From assembly GCF_963677725.1 (NCBI RefSeq), contig NZ_OY782507.1, forward strand, positions 1,054,001 to 1,118,000: a DNA stretch of 64,000 nucleotides, read 5' to 3'. The translations under genes were made by a program, and so were the position numbers. Under the pieces are notes generated by a model. It made no database searches, was not told where the DNA came from, and worked only from the letters and a program-made list of their open reading frames with translations. The DNA is from an uncultured Cohaesibacter sp. (GTDB lineage Bacteria; Pseudomonadota; Alphaproteobacteria; Rhizobiales; Cohaesibacteraceae). This document shows, piece by piece, positions 52,114 through 60,300 of this stretch. Position 1 is the first letter of the stretch. Every line of letters begins with the position of its first letter.

Positions 52114-53343
52114 ATGGCCATGCAATCGCTCTCCAACCGGCAAGCAAGGCGAATCGCTTTGAAGGCGCAAGGATTTCTGCCGCAGCGACGCAACCTGAAA
52201 CGGCCCGATCAGCGCCATTTGGCTTCCATCTTCGATTCCATAGGTCTGTTGCAGATCGACAGCGTCAATGTGCTGGACCGGGCGCACTATTTGACCCTGT
52301 TTGCCCGGCTTGGGGCCTATGATCGCAATCTGATCGACCGCGCCGCCCATGCGGTGACACCTCCAAGCAAGCCGAAAGATTATTTCGAATATTGGGGCCA
52401 TGAAGCGTCAATTTTGCCGGTTGCACTCTATCCGGCCCTTAAATGGCGGATGGAAGATGCAGCACGCCATCAGGGGCTTTGGGGCGGTATTGGCCGCTTT
52501 GCGAGAGAAAACCCCAAGCGGGTGGAAGCGGTCTATCGTCAGATCGAGCAACATGGCCCGATCGGGGTTGGTGCACTGGACAAGGAGCGCCGTGGCAAAG
52601 GGGCATGGTGGGGCTGGAGCGACACCAAGATTGCGCTGGAATTTCTGTTCTGGTCCGGGCGGATCACGTCAGCAGGGCGGCAGACCTTTGCCCGGCTCTA
52701 TGACATTCCCGAACGGGTGTTGCCTGAACAGATTTTAGCGCAAGGCACCCTGCCAGCCGCGGACGCCAAACGACAGCTGATCGAGATCGGGGCGCGGAGC
52801 CATGGGGTCGGGACAGAAGCCTGTTTGCGCGATTATTTCCGCCTGTCACCCAAAGACAGCAAGCAGGCGATTGCGGAACTGGTTGAAAGTGGCATTCTGG
52901 AGCCTGTTGAGGTGGAGGGTTTTTCCAAACAGGCCTATTTGCACAAGGATGCAGCGATCCCGGCGCGCGCCACGTGCCAGGCTTTGCTGGCGCCGTTTGA
53001 TTCCCTGATTTTCATGCGCGACCGGGCAGAGTCATTGTTCAATTTCCGTTACCGGATCGAGATATATGTGCCCAAGGAAAAACGCCAGTTCGGCTATTAT
53101 GTGCTGCCATTCCTGCTTGGCGATCAATTGGTGGCGCGGCTCGACCTGAAGGCCAACCGGCAAGAGAGCATTCTGGAAGTCTTTGCCAGCCATCCAGAGC
53201 CGAAGATTGATCAGGGGAAAGTGTCAAAGGCGCTTGCAGCAGAGCTTGAGATAATGGCGCAGTGGATGGGGCTATCTGACATTCGCGTGCATCCAAAAGG
53301 GGATCTTTCGGCAAATCTCGGCCAAGCGGTTGCTGGGGCCTAG
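52114..53343 (+). CDS. YcaQ-like DNA glycosylase (AlkZ family)
   Basis: 409 residues, full length. AlkZ/YcaQ proteins are HTH_42 winged-helix glycosylases that unhook interstrand cross-links and remove bulky or alkylated bases. The catalytic Q-x-D motif is present as LLQIDSVNV (Gln47, Asp49). Other family blocks: YFEYWGHEASILP, GPIGVGAL, KGAWWGWSDTKIALEFLFWSG and LLAPFDSLIFMRDR. Divergent from the OmpA-like gene by about 275 bp. ATG 52114 fits; a second ATG two codons on is also usable. Confidence 0.94.
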   Translation: MAMQSLSNRQARRIALKAQGFLPQRRNLKRPDQRHLASIFDSIGLLQIDSVNVLDRAHYLTLFARLGAYDRNLIDRAAHAVTPPSKPKDYFEYWGHEASILPVALYPALKWRMEDAARHQGLWGGIGRFARENPKRVEAVYRQIEQHGPIGVGALDKERRGKGAWWGWSDTKIALEFLFWSGRITSAGRQTFARLYDIPERVLPEQILAQGTLPAADAKRQLIEIGARSHGVGTEACLRDYFRLSPKDSKQAIAELVESGILEPVEVEGFSKQAYLHKDAAIPARATCQALLAPFDSLIFMRDRAESLFNFRYRIEIYVPKEKRQFGYYVLPFLLGDQLVARLDLKANRQESILEVFASHPEPKIDQGKVSKALAAELEIMAQWMGLSDIRVHPKGDLSANLGQAVAGA

Positions 53344-53915
53344 AAAAAGAAAACCCGAATGGAGGCGATGCGGTGAGCCTTCCATTCGGGCCGAAAGCAA
53401 AAGCGCTGGCTTTCGTGTTGAGCGGGAGCATCATTCTTGTCCCCAAAAATGACAGCCCTTTCAAAAGGGCGGCGGTCCGCTCGTTAAGGTGCCGGCATCC
53501 CCTTCTTGGCGGTTACGCCCCGCTAGAGGACAGGGAGATGGCCAGAGTTTCCACCACGGGAATACCAGAGGTCGAGTGGTCCATGGACGGGAGGCATCCA
53601 TCGACCGGGGAGATGCGGTTATGTCTTGGAGCGAAAGACGGCCGAGGCCGACGTCATGAGCGTGCAAAAGGCCAGTCTGGCAAATTTCAGGCGCGATGGC
53701 TTCATGCTTGGCAAATGATAAGGCGTCATGGGTCTGCTCGCTTTGTTCGGCGTGACATATGGGGTTCAACTAGGGATCGTAGGGTTTTGATGCTGAGACC
53801 ATAGCTGCCCTGCGCTGTCACTTGCCAATCACGACCGGTTGACCTTGCTAACAAAGTCATGACAAGAGCGTGAGATGTGAATAGTTTGCCTGCCTGACCA
53901 GATGAGGATTTGCCA
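53344..53915. other. GC-rich non-coding region, possible minus-strand RNA
   Basis: 572 bases. Frames on both strands (102 and 143 codons) overlap and show no domain or ribosome site. A minus-strand terminator at 53348-53390 implies a transcript coming from the right. Multiple local hairpins occur, such as GGTCGA/TCGACC around 53566-53602 and GGCG/CGCC near 53506-53517. No match to RNase P, tmRNA or SRP RNA signatures could be recognised. Confidence 0.5.
53348..53390 (-). terminator. minus-strand terminator without assigned gene
   Basis: CCCGAATGGA (53354-53363) and TCCATTCGGG (53381-53390), perfect 10-bp arms with a 17-nt loop. On the minus strand the stem is followed by TTTTCTTTTTC. It may also attenuate the convergent ycaQ-like transcript, but the plus side has no T run. 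Confidence 0.75.
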
Positions 53916-54560
53916 ATGCCTTTGGACGTGAGCCGGATTGAATGCCTGATCTTTGATCTCGATGGTACGCTCGTGGATAGCGAAGTCCTGTGCCAGCAGG
54001 CCCATTGCGATGTGGTGCCAGAGCTTGACTGGGATGCCGCCTATCTGATCGACAATTATCGCGGCACCAAACTCAAAGAGATTGTTGAAGCGATTGAAGA
54101 GCGGATCGGAAGGCCGCTGGGGGCGGATTATGAAGCACGCTATCGCGCACGGGTCGCAGACCTGTTTGACAACCAGTTGCAGCCCTTCCCCGGTGTGTCG
54201 GAGGCTGTGCAGGCGCTTGATCTGCCTCGTTGTATTGCCTCATCCGGCCCTTTGGCAAAAATGCGCCATTCGCTTGGTCTGAGCGGATTGTTGCCGCTGT
54301 TTGAGCCGCATCTTTTCAGCTCTTACGAAATTGACAGCTGGAAACCGGAGCCGGATCTGTTTTTGCATGCGGCTGCGGTAATGGGCACTGCACCTCATGC
54401 CTGTCTGGTGATTGAGGATAGCGGTCCGGGCATAGAGGCAGCCAAGGCAGCAGGGATGCAATATCTGCTGCACTGTCCGGACGGGCATCACCCTCCTGTT
54501 GGCTATCAGGGTCCGGTATTCACGCAATATTCTGCTTTTCCCCTGCTGGGGAATGGATGA
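53916..54560 (+). CDS. HAD family phosphatase (subfamily IA)
   Basis: 214 residues. Motif I is LIFDLDGTLVDSE (nucleophile Asp and general acid Asp), motif II CIASSGP, motif III Lys is in SWKPEPDLFLHAA and motif IV VIEDSGPGIEAAKAAGM. The small helical cap is of the beta-phosphoglucomutase/GS1-like group. It hydrolyses a small phosphorylated metabolite; the substrate is unknown. TGAGGA precedes the ATG. Confidence 0.93.
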   Translation: MPLDVSRIECLIFDLDGTLVDSEVLCQQAHCDVVPELDWDAAYLIDNYRGTKLKEIVEAIEERIGRPLGADYEARYRARVADLFDNQLQPFPGVSEAVQALDLPRCIASSGPLAKMRHSLGLSGLLPLFEPHLFSSYEIDSWKPEPDLFLHAAAVMGTAPHACLVIEDSGPGIEAAKAAGMQYLLHCPDGHHPPVGYQGPVFTQYSAFPLLGNG

Positions 54561-54575
54561 GACCGGAGAGATAAC

Positions 54576-54613
54576 AAAAAACGGCCCCAAGGGAGCGTTT
54601 CTGGGGCCGTTTT
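54576..54613. terminator. bidirectional terminator
   Basis: ACGGCCCC (54581-54588) and GGGGCCGT (54603-54610) flanked by A and T runs, between the convergent HAD and DnaJ-class genes. Confidence 0.92.
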
Positions 54614-54634
54614 GTCTTTGCAATCAACTTTGGA

Positions 54635-55615
54635 TCAGCCGAATTCCGGCCCGCGTGGGCGATAGGTGTTGGTGTCCTGCCAATCTTCCATCAGGGTGCG
54701 CAGGCCCGGGTCGGAGCCCTCGGGCAGAATGATCTTGGCGGTGACGAACAGATCACCACGCTTGCCATCCCGACCAGGCAGGCCCTTGCCTTTGAGACGC
54801 ATTGACTTGCCCGAACTCATGCCCGCAGGCACCTTGATCTCGACCTTGCCTTCAAGGGTCGGAATGCGGATTTTCGCGCCCAAAACCGCTTCATAAAGCG
54901 TGAGCGGTAGATCAAGGCGGATATTCTGATCCTCAACCTTGAACAGCTTGTGCGGCAGGATTTCGATGGTTACCAAGGCATCGCCTGCCGGGCCGGTGCG
55001 CGATTCAAAGCCCTGCCCCTTCATGCGGATCGTCTGGCCATCCTTGACGCCATCTGGCACCTTCATGTCGAGGCTCTTGCCGGTGGGCAGATGCACCCGG
55101 CGCTTGTCGCTTGAGACAAGGTCTTCAAGGGTCACGGTCAATTTGGCTTCAGCATCCTGGCCTTTTTGCGGCTGGGCTTGTTGGCGCGCACCACCAAACG
55201 GATCGTTGCGGGCGCCTGTTCCAAAGGGGCTGCCACCTGCGCGACCGCCACCCATATTGCCGAAAATCTCGTTCAGGATATCTTCAGCCGCGCCACCGCC
55301 AAAGCCGCCGCCCGTTGCATTGCCAAATGGATTACCGCGTCCACCGAACGGGTCACCACCGCCGCCGCCACCGCCAAAGCCCTGAAAGCGCTCCTTGCCC
55401 TCGGCGTCGATTTCGCCATTGTCAAAGCGCTTGCGTTTGTCCTTGTCGCCGACGATCTCGTAGGCCTGATTGACTTCGGAAAATTTTTCCTGTGCATTTG
55501 GGTCGTTTTTGTTCTGATCGGGGTGATATTGCTTGGCCAGTTTGCGGAAGGCGCTTTTGATCTCACGCTCACTAGCCGACCTTGGCACCCCAAGAACGCT
55601 ATATGGATCTCTCAT
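54635..55615 (-). CDS. DnaJ C-terminal domain chaperone (CbpA type)
   Basis: 326 residues. The J domain (4-68) has YHPDQNKND with the HPD motif that stimulates DnaK ATPase. A Gly/Phe-rich linker follows (85-150). There is no Cys-rich zinc domain. The C-terminal domains are of DnaJ type: TVTLEDLVSSDKRRVHLPTG, IRMKGQGFESRTGPAGDALV, PLTLYEAVLGAKIRIPTLEG and MRLKGKGLPGRDGKRGDLFV. It is thus a CbpA-like co-chaperone. Divergent from the M42 aminopeptidase; AAGGAAAG precedes the ATG. Confidence 0.94.
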   Translation of the reverse strand: MRDPYSVLGVPRSASEREIKSAFRKLAKQYHPDQNKNDPNAQEKFSEVNQAYEIVGDKDKRKRFDNGEIDAEGKERFQGFGGGGGGGDPFGGRGNPFGNATGGGFGGGAAEDILNEIFGNMGGGRAGGSPFGTGARNDPFGGARQQAQPQKGQDAEAKLTVTLEDLVSSDKRRVHLPTGKSLDMKVPDGVKDGQTIRMKGQGFESRTGPAGDALVTIEILPHKLFKVEDQNIRLDLPLTLYEAVLGAKIRIPTLEGKVEIKVPAGMSSGKSMRLKGKGLPGRDGKRGDLFVTAKIILPEGSDPGLRTLMEDWQDTNTYRPRGPEFG

Positions 55616-55946
55616 TGTCTTTCCTTACCCCCACCAACCGGCCCGTATGGCACCAGATGGCAGTGTCTATGGTTGCGTGATGCAAGTCCGGTCCTGGCGC
55701 CCGTCGGCGGCCTTCAAAAATCCTTTTAAAGGACCTCTGACCAGACTCACAATCAGGTTCAAATGCCTTTCAACAAGCCTTCATGATCACTTTTCAGGAG
55801 CGAGCGCGAAGACGCGGGAAAAGCAGCACAGCGATGGTCGCAGTCCTTCAACAAGCAACCGCGAGCGAATCCGTCACGCTGTTCTTTTCATGTCACCCCT
55901 GATATAGAGAGTTCCAACGCAAATTTCCATAGGATTGCTAGAAACC
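55616..55946. other. divergent intergenic region
   Basis: 331 bases between the DnaJ-class and M42 genes. No ORF with coding character; promoter positions not resolved. Confidence 0.5.
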
Positions 55947-56999
55947 ATGAATATCGATCTTCTTCGTCGTCTTTGTGAAACGCCGGGTGTTCCGGGCCGT
56001 GAACATCGGGTCCGCGCCCTGATTGAATCAGAAATTGAGGGCCTGTTTGACGAGACCTATGTCGACCCGATGGGGTCGCTGATCTGTACCCGCTATCCGA
56101 CAGCAGATCTGCCGGACGATTCGGAAGTGGAAAGCATTCTACTGCTCTGCCACATGGACGAGATCGGCTTTTTGGTCAGTCATGTGTCCGACAAGGGCTT
56201 TTTGCACATTGACCCGGTCGGCGGATTTGATCCACGCACCCTGTTTGCCCGCCGCGTGCTCGTGTGCACCAAGGATGGGGACTATAAGGGCGTGATGAAT
56301 GCGGGCGGCAAGGCCCTGCACATCTCCTCCCCTGAAGAGCGCAAGAAGCTGCCTGAAGTCACCGACTTCATCGTTGATCTGGGCATGGGCGAGGAAGCCA
56401 AGAGCAAAATCAAGGTCGGCGACTTCATCGTCATGGACGAGCCACTGCTCGATCTCGACAAGAAAGTCGTCTCCAAGGCGCTCGACAACCGCATTGCCTG
56501 CTGGCTGGGCATCGAAGCCATCCGTCAGATGGTTGAAGCGGACGTCAAGCATGCTTGCGAAATCGTGGTGGCCTTCACCGCTCAGGAAGAAGTGGGCCTG
56601 CGCGGTGCGCGGACTGCATCCTTCGGCGTGGCCCCGGACATCGCCCTTGGCATCGACACGACGCTGGCCTGTGATACGCCCGGCACACCGGAAAAAGACA
56701 CGGTCACCGTTCAGGGCAAAGGCTTTGGCCTGCATGTGAAGGACGGCTCCTTCATTGCCGATATTGATCTGGTGGAAGAAATCGAAGCCTTGGCCGAGGA
56801 AAAAGGCATCGCCTGTCAGCGCACGATCCTTGCCCGTGGTGGTCAGGATGGGGCCGCCGGTCAGCAGGCTGGTTCTGGCGCGCGAGCCATCGGCATTGTC
56901 GTCGGCACCCGTTATATCCATACGGTCACCGAGATGATCGAAAAGGCTGATCTGATTGCCGCCCGCGATATTATCGCGGCCTATCTGGGCAGCAAATAA
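55947..56999 (+). CDS. M42 family metallopeptidase (glutamyl aminopeptidase/FrvX type)
   Basis: 350 residues, usual size. Dinuclear zinc ligands are visible in LLLCHMDEIGFLVS (His), KALDNRIACWLGIEAI (Asp), AFTAQEEVGLRGAR (catalytic Glu pair), LGIDTTLACDTPG (Asp) and TRYIHTVTEMIE (His). M42 enzymes form large tetrahedral particles and trim peptides in the cytoplasm. ATG 55947 is chosen because the family begins with NIDLLRRLCETPGVPG. A strong terminator follows. Confidence 0.94.
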   Translation: MNIDLLRRLCETPGVPGREHRVRALIESEIEGLFDETYVDPMGSLICTRYPTADLPDDSEVESILLLCHMDEIGFLVSHVSDKGFLHIDPVGGFDPRTLFARRVLVCTKDGDYKGVMNAGGKALHISSPEERKKLPEVTDFIVDLGMGEEAKSKIKVGDFIVMDEPLLDLDKKVVSKALDNRIACWLGIEAIRQMVEADVKHACEIVVAFTAQEEVGLRGARTASFGVAPDIALGIDTTLACDTPGTPEKDTVTVQGKGFGLHVKDGSFIADIDLVEEIEALAEEKGIACQRTILARGGQDGAAGQQAGSGARAIGIVVGTRYIHTVTEMIEKADLIAARDIIAAYLGSK

Positions 57000-57029
57000 G
57001 ACCGTGCCTTTCGGGTTTACAATGGATGA

Positions 57030-57054
57030 GGGGGAGCACAGCTCCCCCTTTTTT
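57030..57054 (+). terminator. intrinsic terminator of the M42 gene
   Basis: GGGGGAGC (57030-57037), loop ACA, GCTCCCCC (57041-57048), then six T residues. Confidence 0.95.
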
Positions 57055-57080
57055 GTTTCTCGTGTTTGGGTGACCGGCCC

Positions 57081-57668
57081 CTAGCCCACGCCGCGGCGGC
57101 CGAAGGTGGGGCCGTTGCTGCGGACCTCACGTCGCCCTGTCTGACGCTGGTTTCTTTTGCCATAATCATGGGTGGATGGGGCATGGGCCGATAGGTCTGG
57201 AGCGGATGGTGCGGTCGGTATCGCCTTGAGGACTGTTACATCCCCTTGACCTGCCTGATCCGTCTCGCGCTCATAACGCGCCTTCAGAGCATCAAGTTCC
57301 TTTTGCACATTCATTGGCCGCTGGATGGGATCACCTTTTTCGATGCCGCAGAAGTAAAGCATCAAAGGGGCCCCTATGACAGGCACCTGGAAGATCAGCC
57401 ACCACCAGCCGGTGCGGCCGGTATTGCGCAGACGATTGACGCAGGTGCAGAAATTCATGTAGATCCCGGCGATTGCCAGCACGCTCGCAACAACAATCCC
57501 AAAGGGCGTTGAGAGGCCCTCAGCAAAAGCATCCCCTGCTCGCAAGGCTGCAAGGAGAAAATAAAAGGCCGCCGCGATCAGGCCGAAGATCACCCAGATG
57601 ACAGACTGGTAGTTCCACCAGGCCTTGCGGGAAATCTCACCATAGAAGGGATTGAATAATGCAAACAT
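57081..57668 (-). CDS. DUF805 family membrane protein
   Basis: 195 residues. Four hydrophobic segments up to about 110: WWNYQSVIWVIFGLIAAAFY and FGIVVASVLAIAGIYMNFCT and others. NRLRNTGRTGWWWLIFQVP is the R-L-R/H-x-x-G/D-x-x-GWW motif of the family. A hydrophilic tail of about 80 residues ends in RREVRSNGPTFGRRGVG. No ribosome site is obvious before the ATG. It is the third DUF805 gene in the window and, like the second, has a polar tail. Function unknown. Confidence 0.85.
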   Translation of the reverse strand: MFALFNPFYGEISRKAWWNYQSVIWVIFGLIAAAFYFLLAALRAGDAFAEGLSTPFGIVVASVLAIAGIYMNFCTCVNRLRNTGRTGWWWLIFQVPVIGAPLMLYFCGIEKGDPIQRPMNVQKELDALKARYERETDQAGQGDVTVLKAIPTAPSAPDLSAHAPSTHDYGKRNQRQTGRREVRSNGPTFGRRGVG

Positions 57669-58029
57669 CGGTCAGTTTCGGTGGGTGATGGCTCACTTTG
57701 AAAATAACCTAATGAAAAAATATTAAATACGGCTCAAGTGAAATGCTTAATGATTTCTTGCCATTGGATTTGCGCTGGGCCTTGTTTTTAAGAAAGTGAT
57801 TCAACCTCCTCCCAATGGCATGAGCTGTCTTCACAGTTTGATTCAATCGCTAAAGACGTCACTTTAAAAGCCATCCAATTGCTGAGTCATTTGAATCACT
57901 TGGCATGCATTGCTGAGACCGTGCTGCGGCTTGTTAAAGTGTTTGTTAACCATGTTTTTTGAGGAGACGGTCGGACGCAAAAACAAGCTGGGCTTGCAGC
58001 CCTCTCTTTAGCATGCCATGGCGATGTTA
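57669..58029. other. AT-rich intergenic region
   Basis: 361 bases between two minus-strand genes. Enriched in A and T near 57700-57740. No gene or clear terminator seen. Confidence 0.5.
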
Positions 58030-58962
58030 TCAGAACACGCCCCAGCCCCAGTCATGCGACAGGCGCTCGGCGGCCCAAGTGCCCATTTTGGAATTGCCCT
58101 GTTCATTAAGGCCCGGTGACCAGATTGCGATCGCACCCTTGCGCGGGGCGATGATCAGCAAGCCGCCACCGACACCAGACTTTGAAGGCAAGCCGACGCG
58201 ATAGGCGAATTCCCCTGACCCGTCATATTGGCCGCACGTCATCATCAGGGCATTCAAAGAGCGAACCTTGGAAGGTGCGATCAGCTTGGGCGCGTTCTTG
58301 AGGCTGGCCAGAAAGCGCCCCGCCCTTGCCAGTTGAATGGTGGTCATCAGGATGGCGCATTGGTGATAATAGACGCCAAGGGTGTAGTCCGGCTCGTTTT
58401 GCAGATTGTCATAGGATCTCAAATAGTGGGCCAGGGCCAAATTGCGGTAGCCGGTGGCTTTTTCGGATGCCGCGACCTTTTTGTTAATGTGGATGTCGTC
58501 ATCTTCCGCTGCGTTGCGGACAAACTGGATGATCTCGGACAGGGTCTCTTTTGGCGCATGGCCGGATAGCAGCGCATCGGTGGTGACGATGGCACCCGCA
58601 TTGACAAAGGGATTGCGTGGCTTTCCCTTTTCCTGTTCCAGCCGGATGATGGAATCAAACGGGTTGCCGGACGGCTCCCGTCCAACCCGGTTCCAAAGGC
58701 TGTCGCCAACGCGTCCAAGGGCGATGGACAGGGTGAAGACCTTGGAGATTGACTGGATCGAAAAGCCGACATCTGAGCGACCTGCAGACAGGACACGGCC
58801 ATCATTCAAAGCCACGGAAATGGCAAATTGCTCGCGCTTGATGCGGGCCAGTTCAGGGATATAGCCTGCCACCTCACCCCAGCAGTCCGGATGGGCCTCG
58901 CCCCGTTCATAAGCTTCGCTGGCGAGGGTTTCCAAATGCCGTTTGCTGATCATGTCGCCCAT
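58030..58962 (-). CDS. glsA: glutaminase
   Basis: 310 residues. It hydrolyses glutamine to glutamate and ammonia. The fold is serine beta-lactamase-like; the nucleophile S-x-x-K is in VGFSIQSISKVFTLSIALG. Other family blocks: RVGREPSGNPFDSIIRLE, PRNPFVNAGAIVTTDALL and LGVYYHQCAILMTT, with MTCGQYDGSGEFAYRVGLPSK before the end. The start at 58960-58962 follows GGGGAG and gives the standard length. Divergent from lrgAB. Confidence 0.96.
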   Translation of the reverse strand: MGDMISKRHLETLASEAYERGEAHPDCWGEVAGYIPELARIKREQFAISVALNDGRVLSAGRSDVGFSIQSISKVFTLSIALGRVGDSLWNRVGREPSGNPFDSIIRLEQEKGKPRNPFVNAGAIVTTDALLSGHAPKETLSEIIQFVRNAAEDDDIHINKKVAASEKATGYRNLALAHYLRSYDNLQNEPDYTLGVYYHQCAILMTTIQLARAGRFLASLKNAPKLIAPSKVRSLNALMMTCGQYDGSGEFAYRVGLPSKSGVGGGLLIIAPRKGAIAIWSPGLNEQGNSKMGTWAAERLSHDWGWGVF

Positions 58963-59129
58963 ATTGGTGGCTACTCCCCTTTTTGCCAATTTGGCGGCCT
59001 GAAACCGCTGTGATGCTTTTCGGACAGGTTTGATCTGTGTTAGGCCTGCGAAAGACCAATGGCAAGAGCTGTGATGCACTTTATGGTGCAGAGAGCCTTG
59101 CTCCCATTTTGCGCGCCGGAGGTATTGAT

Positions 59130-59495
59130 TTGCTGTTCGCCCTGACACTCATTTTCCTTTGCCAATTGCTTGGCGAAAGCATTGTCACCTTGCTCGGCTT
59201 ACCGGTGCCCGGCCCGGTGGTGGGCATGGCCCTGATGTTCATCGGGCTTTCCATAAAGGGGGGCATTCCGGCCGATGTCGCCATGGTCGGAGACAGCTTG
59301 CTCAAGCATCTGTCCTTGTTGTTCATTCCGGCAGGTGTCGGAGTCATGCTGCATGCGAAATTGTTACGAGCGGAAATGCTGCCAATATCGATCTCGCTGT
59401 TGGTCAGCACCGTGCTGGCGATTGCCGTGACAGGACTGATGATGCGCTGGCTGATGAAGGAAGCAGCACCACATGAGGGAGAGACGGAACAATGA
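59130..59495 (+). CDS. CidA/LrgA family membrane protein
   Basis: 121 residues with four membrane helices. Family marks: LIFLCQLLGESIVTLLGLPV, PGPVVGMALMFIGLSI and LFIPAGVGVML. A TTG start at 59130 preceded by GGAGG with 7-base spacing is preferred; an upstream ATG at 59037 would add 31 non-conserved residues. It overlaps the LrgB gene by four bases (ATGA), so the two are translationally coupled. LrgAB-type pairs are holin-like or, in Bacillus and Streptococcus, take up pyruvate. Confidence 0.92.
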   Translation: MLFALTLIFLCQLLGESIVTLLGLPVPGPVVGMALMFIGLSIKGGIPADVAMVGDSLLKHLSLLFIPAGVGVMLHAKLLRAEMLPISISLLVSTVLAIAVTGLMMRWLMKEAAPHEGETEQ

Positions 59496-60208
59496 CGGAT
59501 TTTTCATCCCTCTGGGTGTATCTCAGCGCCAGTCCGCTGTTTCATCTGACCATGACGTTGGTGGCCTATCAGGTGGGGTTGGCGCTTTACCAGAAGGCAG
59601 GCATGACACCGTTTCTCAATCCGGTGCTCTTGGCGATCCTGATCGTGGTGGCCGTCTTGGTCATGTCCGGCACGCCCTATGAACGCTATTTTGACGGGGC
59701 GAAGTTTGTCCATTTTCTGCTTGGCCCGGCGACGGTGGCTTTGGCCATTCCGCTTTATCGCCAGTTTGACAAAGTGCGCCGCTCCGGCTTTGCGCTGATG
59801 GTCAGCTTGCTGAGCGGCTCCTTCGTGGCGGCCAGCACGGCAGTTTTGATTGCTTGGGCGCTGGGGGGATCGGAACAGTCGTTTCTGTCGCTTGCGCCCA
59901 AATCCGTCACCGCGCCCGTGGCGATGGGCATCACCAAGGAATTGGGTGGCCTGCCGTCTTTGACCGCCGTGCTGGTGATCTCAACGGGCATTATCGGCGC
60001 CATCCTCGGACCCTATATATTGAACTTTGTCGGGGTCAAGAGCTGGGCGGCCCGTGGCGTGGCCATGGGGACGGCCAGCCATGGCATCGGCACGGCGCGG
60101 GCCTTGCAGGTCAATGAGGAAGCCGGTGCCTTTTCCGGCCTTGCGATGGGGCTGAATGCCCTGGCAACCGCCATTTTGTTGCCACTGGTTTGGTATTGGT
60201 TGTTTTAG
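59492..60208 (+). CDS. LrgB family membrane protein
   Basis: 238 residues, seven or more membrane helices. Motifs: FLLGPATVALAIPLYRQFD, APKSVTAPVAMGITKELGG, GPYILNFVGV and GTASHGIGTARALQ, all diagnostic for the LrgB/CidB/PlsC-like plastid transporter family. The start ATG overlaps the LrgA stop (ATGA). With LrgA it likely forms one membrane complex for a metabolite such as pyruvate. It ends where the 16-bp tandem repeat begins. Confidence 0.94.
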   Translation: MTDFSSLWVYLSASPLFHLTMTLVAYQVGLALYQKAGMTPFLNPVLLAILIVVAVLVMSGTPYERYFDGAKFVHFLLGPATVALAIPLYRQFDKVRRSGFALMVSLLSGSFVAASTAVLIAWALGGSEQSFLSLAPKSVTAPVAMGITKELGGLPSLTAVLVISTGIIGAILGPYILNFVGVKSWAARGVAMGTASHGIGTARALQVNEEAGAFSGLAMGLNALATAILLPLVWYWLF

Positions 60209-60300
60209 GTGCGTCAGGCCCAGCATGAGTCAAGCCAAGCGCGGATCAGGCCAAGCGCGGATCAGGCCTAGCATGAGTCAAGCCAAGCGTGGGTCAGGCA
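60209..60300. repeat. 16-bp tandem repeat between lrgB and dxs
   Basis: Five contiguous 16-bp units at 60222-60237, 60238-60253, 60254-60269, 60270-60285 and 60286-60300, consensus AGCRYGRRTCARGCCA, with a partial copy before them. Units 1 and 4 are identical, as are 2 and 3 apart from the final base. The last unit contains the dxs stop codon. Confidence 0.9.

Noticed and set aside
53373-53804. A 143-codon plus-strand frame downstream of ycaQ
   Set aside because: Its composition does not look like a protein (no hydrophobic core), an opposing frame overlaps it, and the region has RNA-like stems.
60209-60300. CRISPR array considered for the 16-bp repeats
   Set aside because: Units are contiguous with no spacers and no cas genes are nearby. 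The same applies to the 165-bp repeats at 49.2-49.8 kb.
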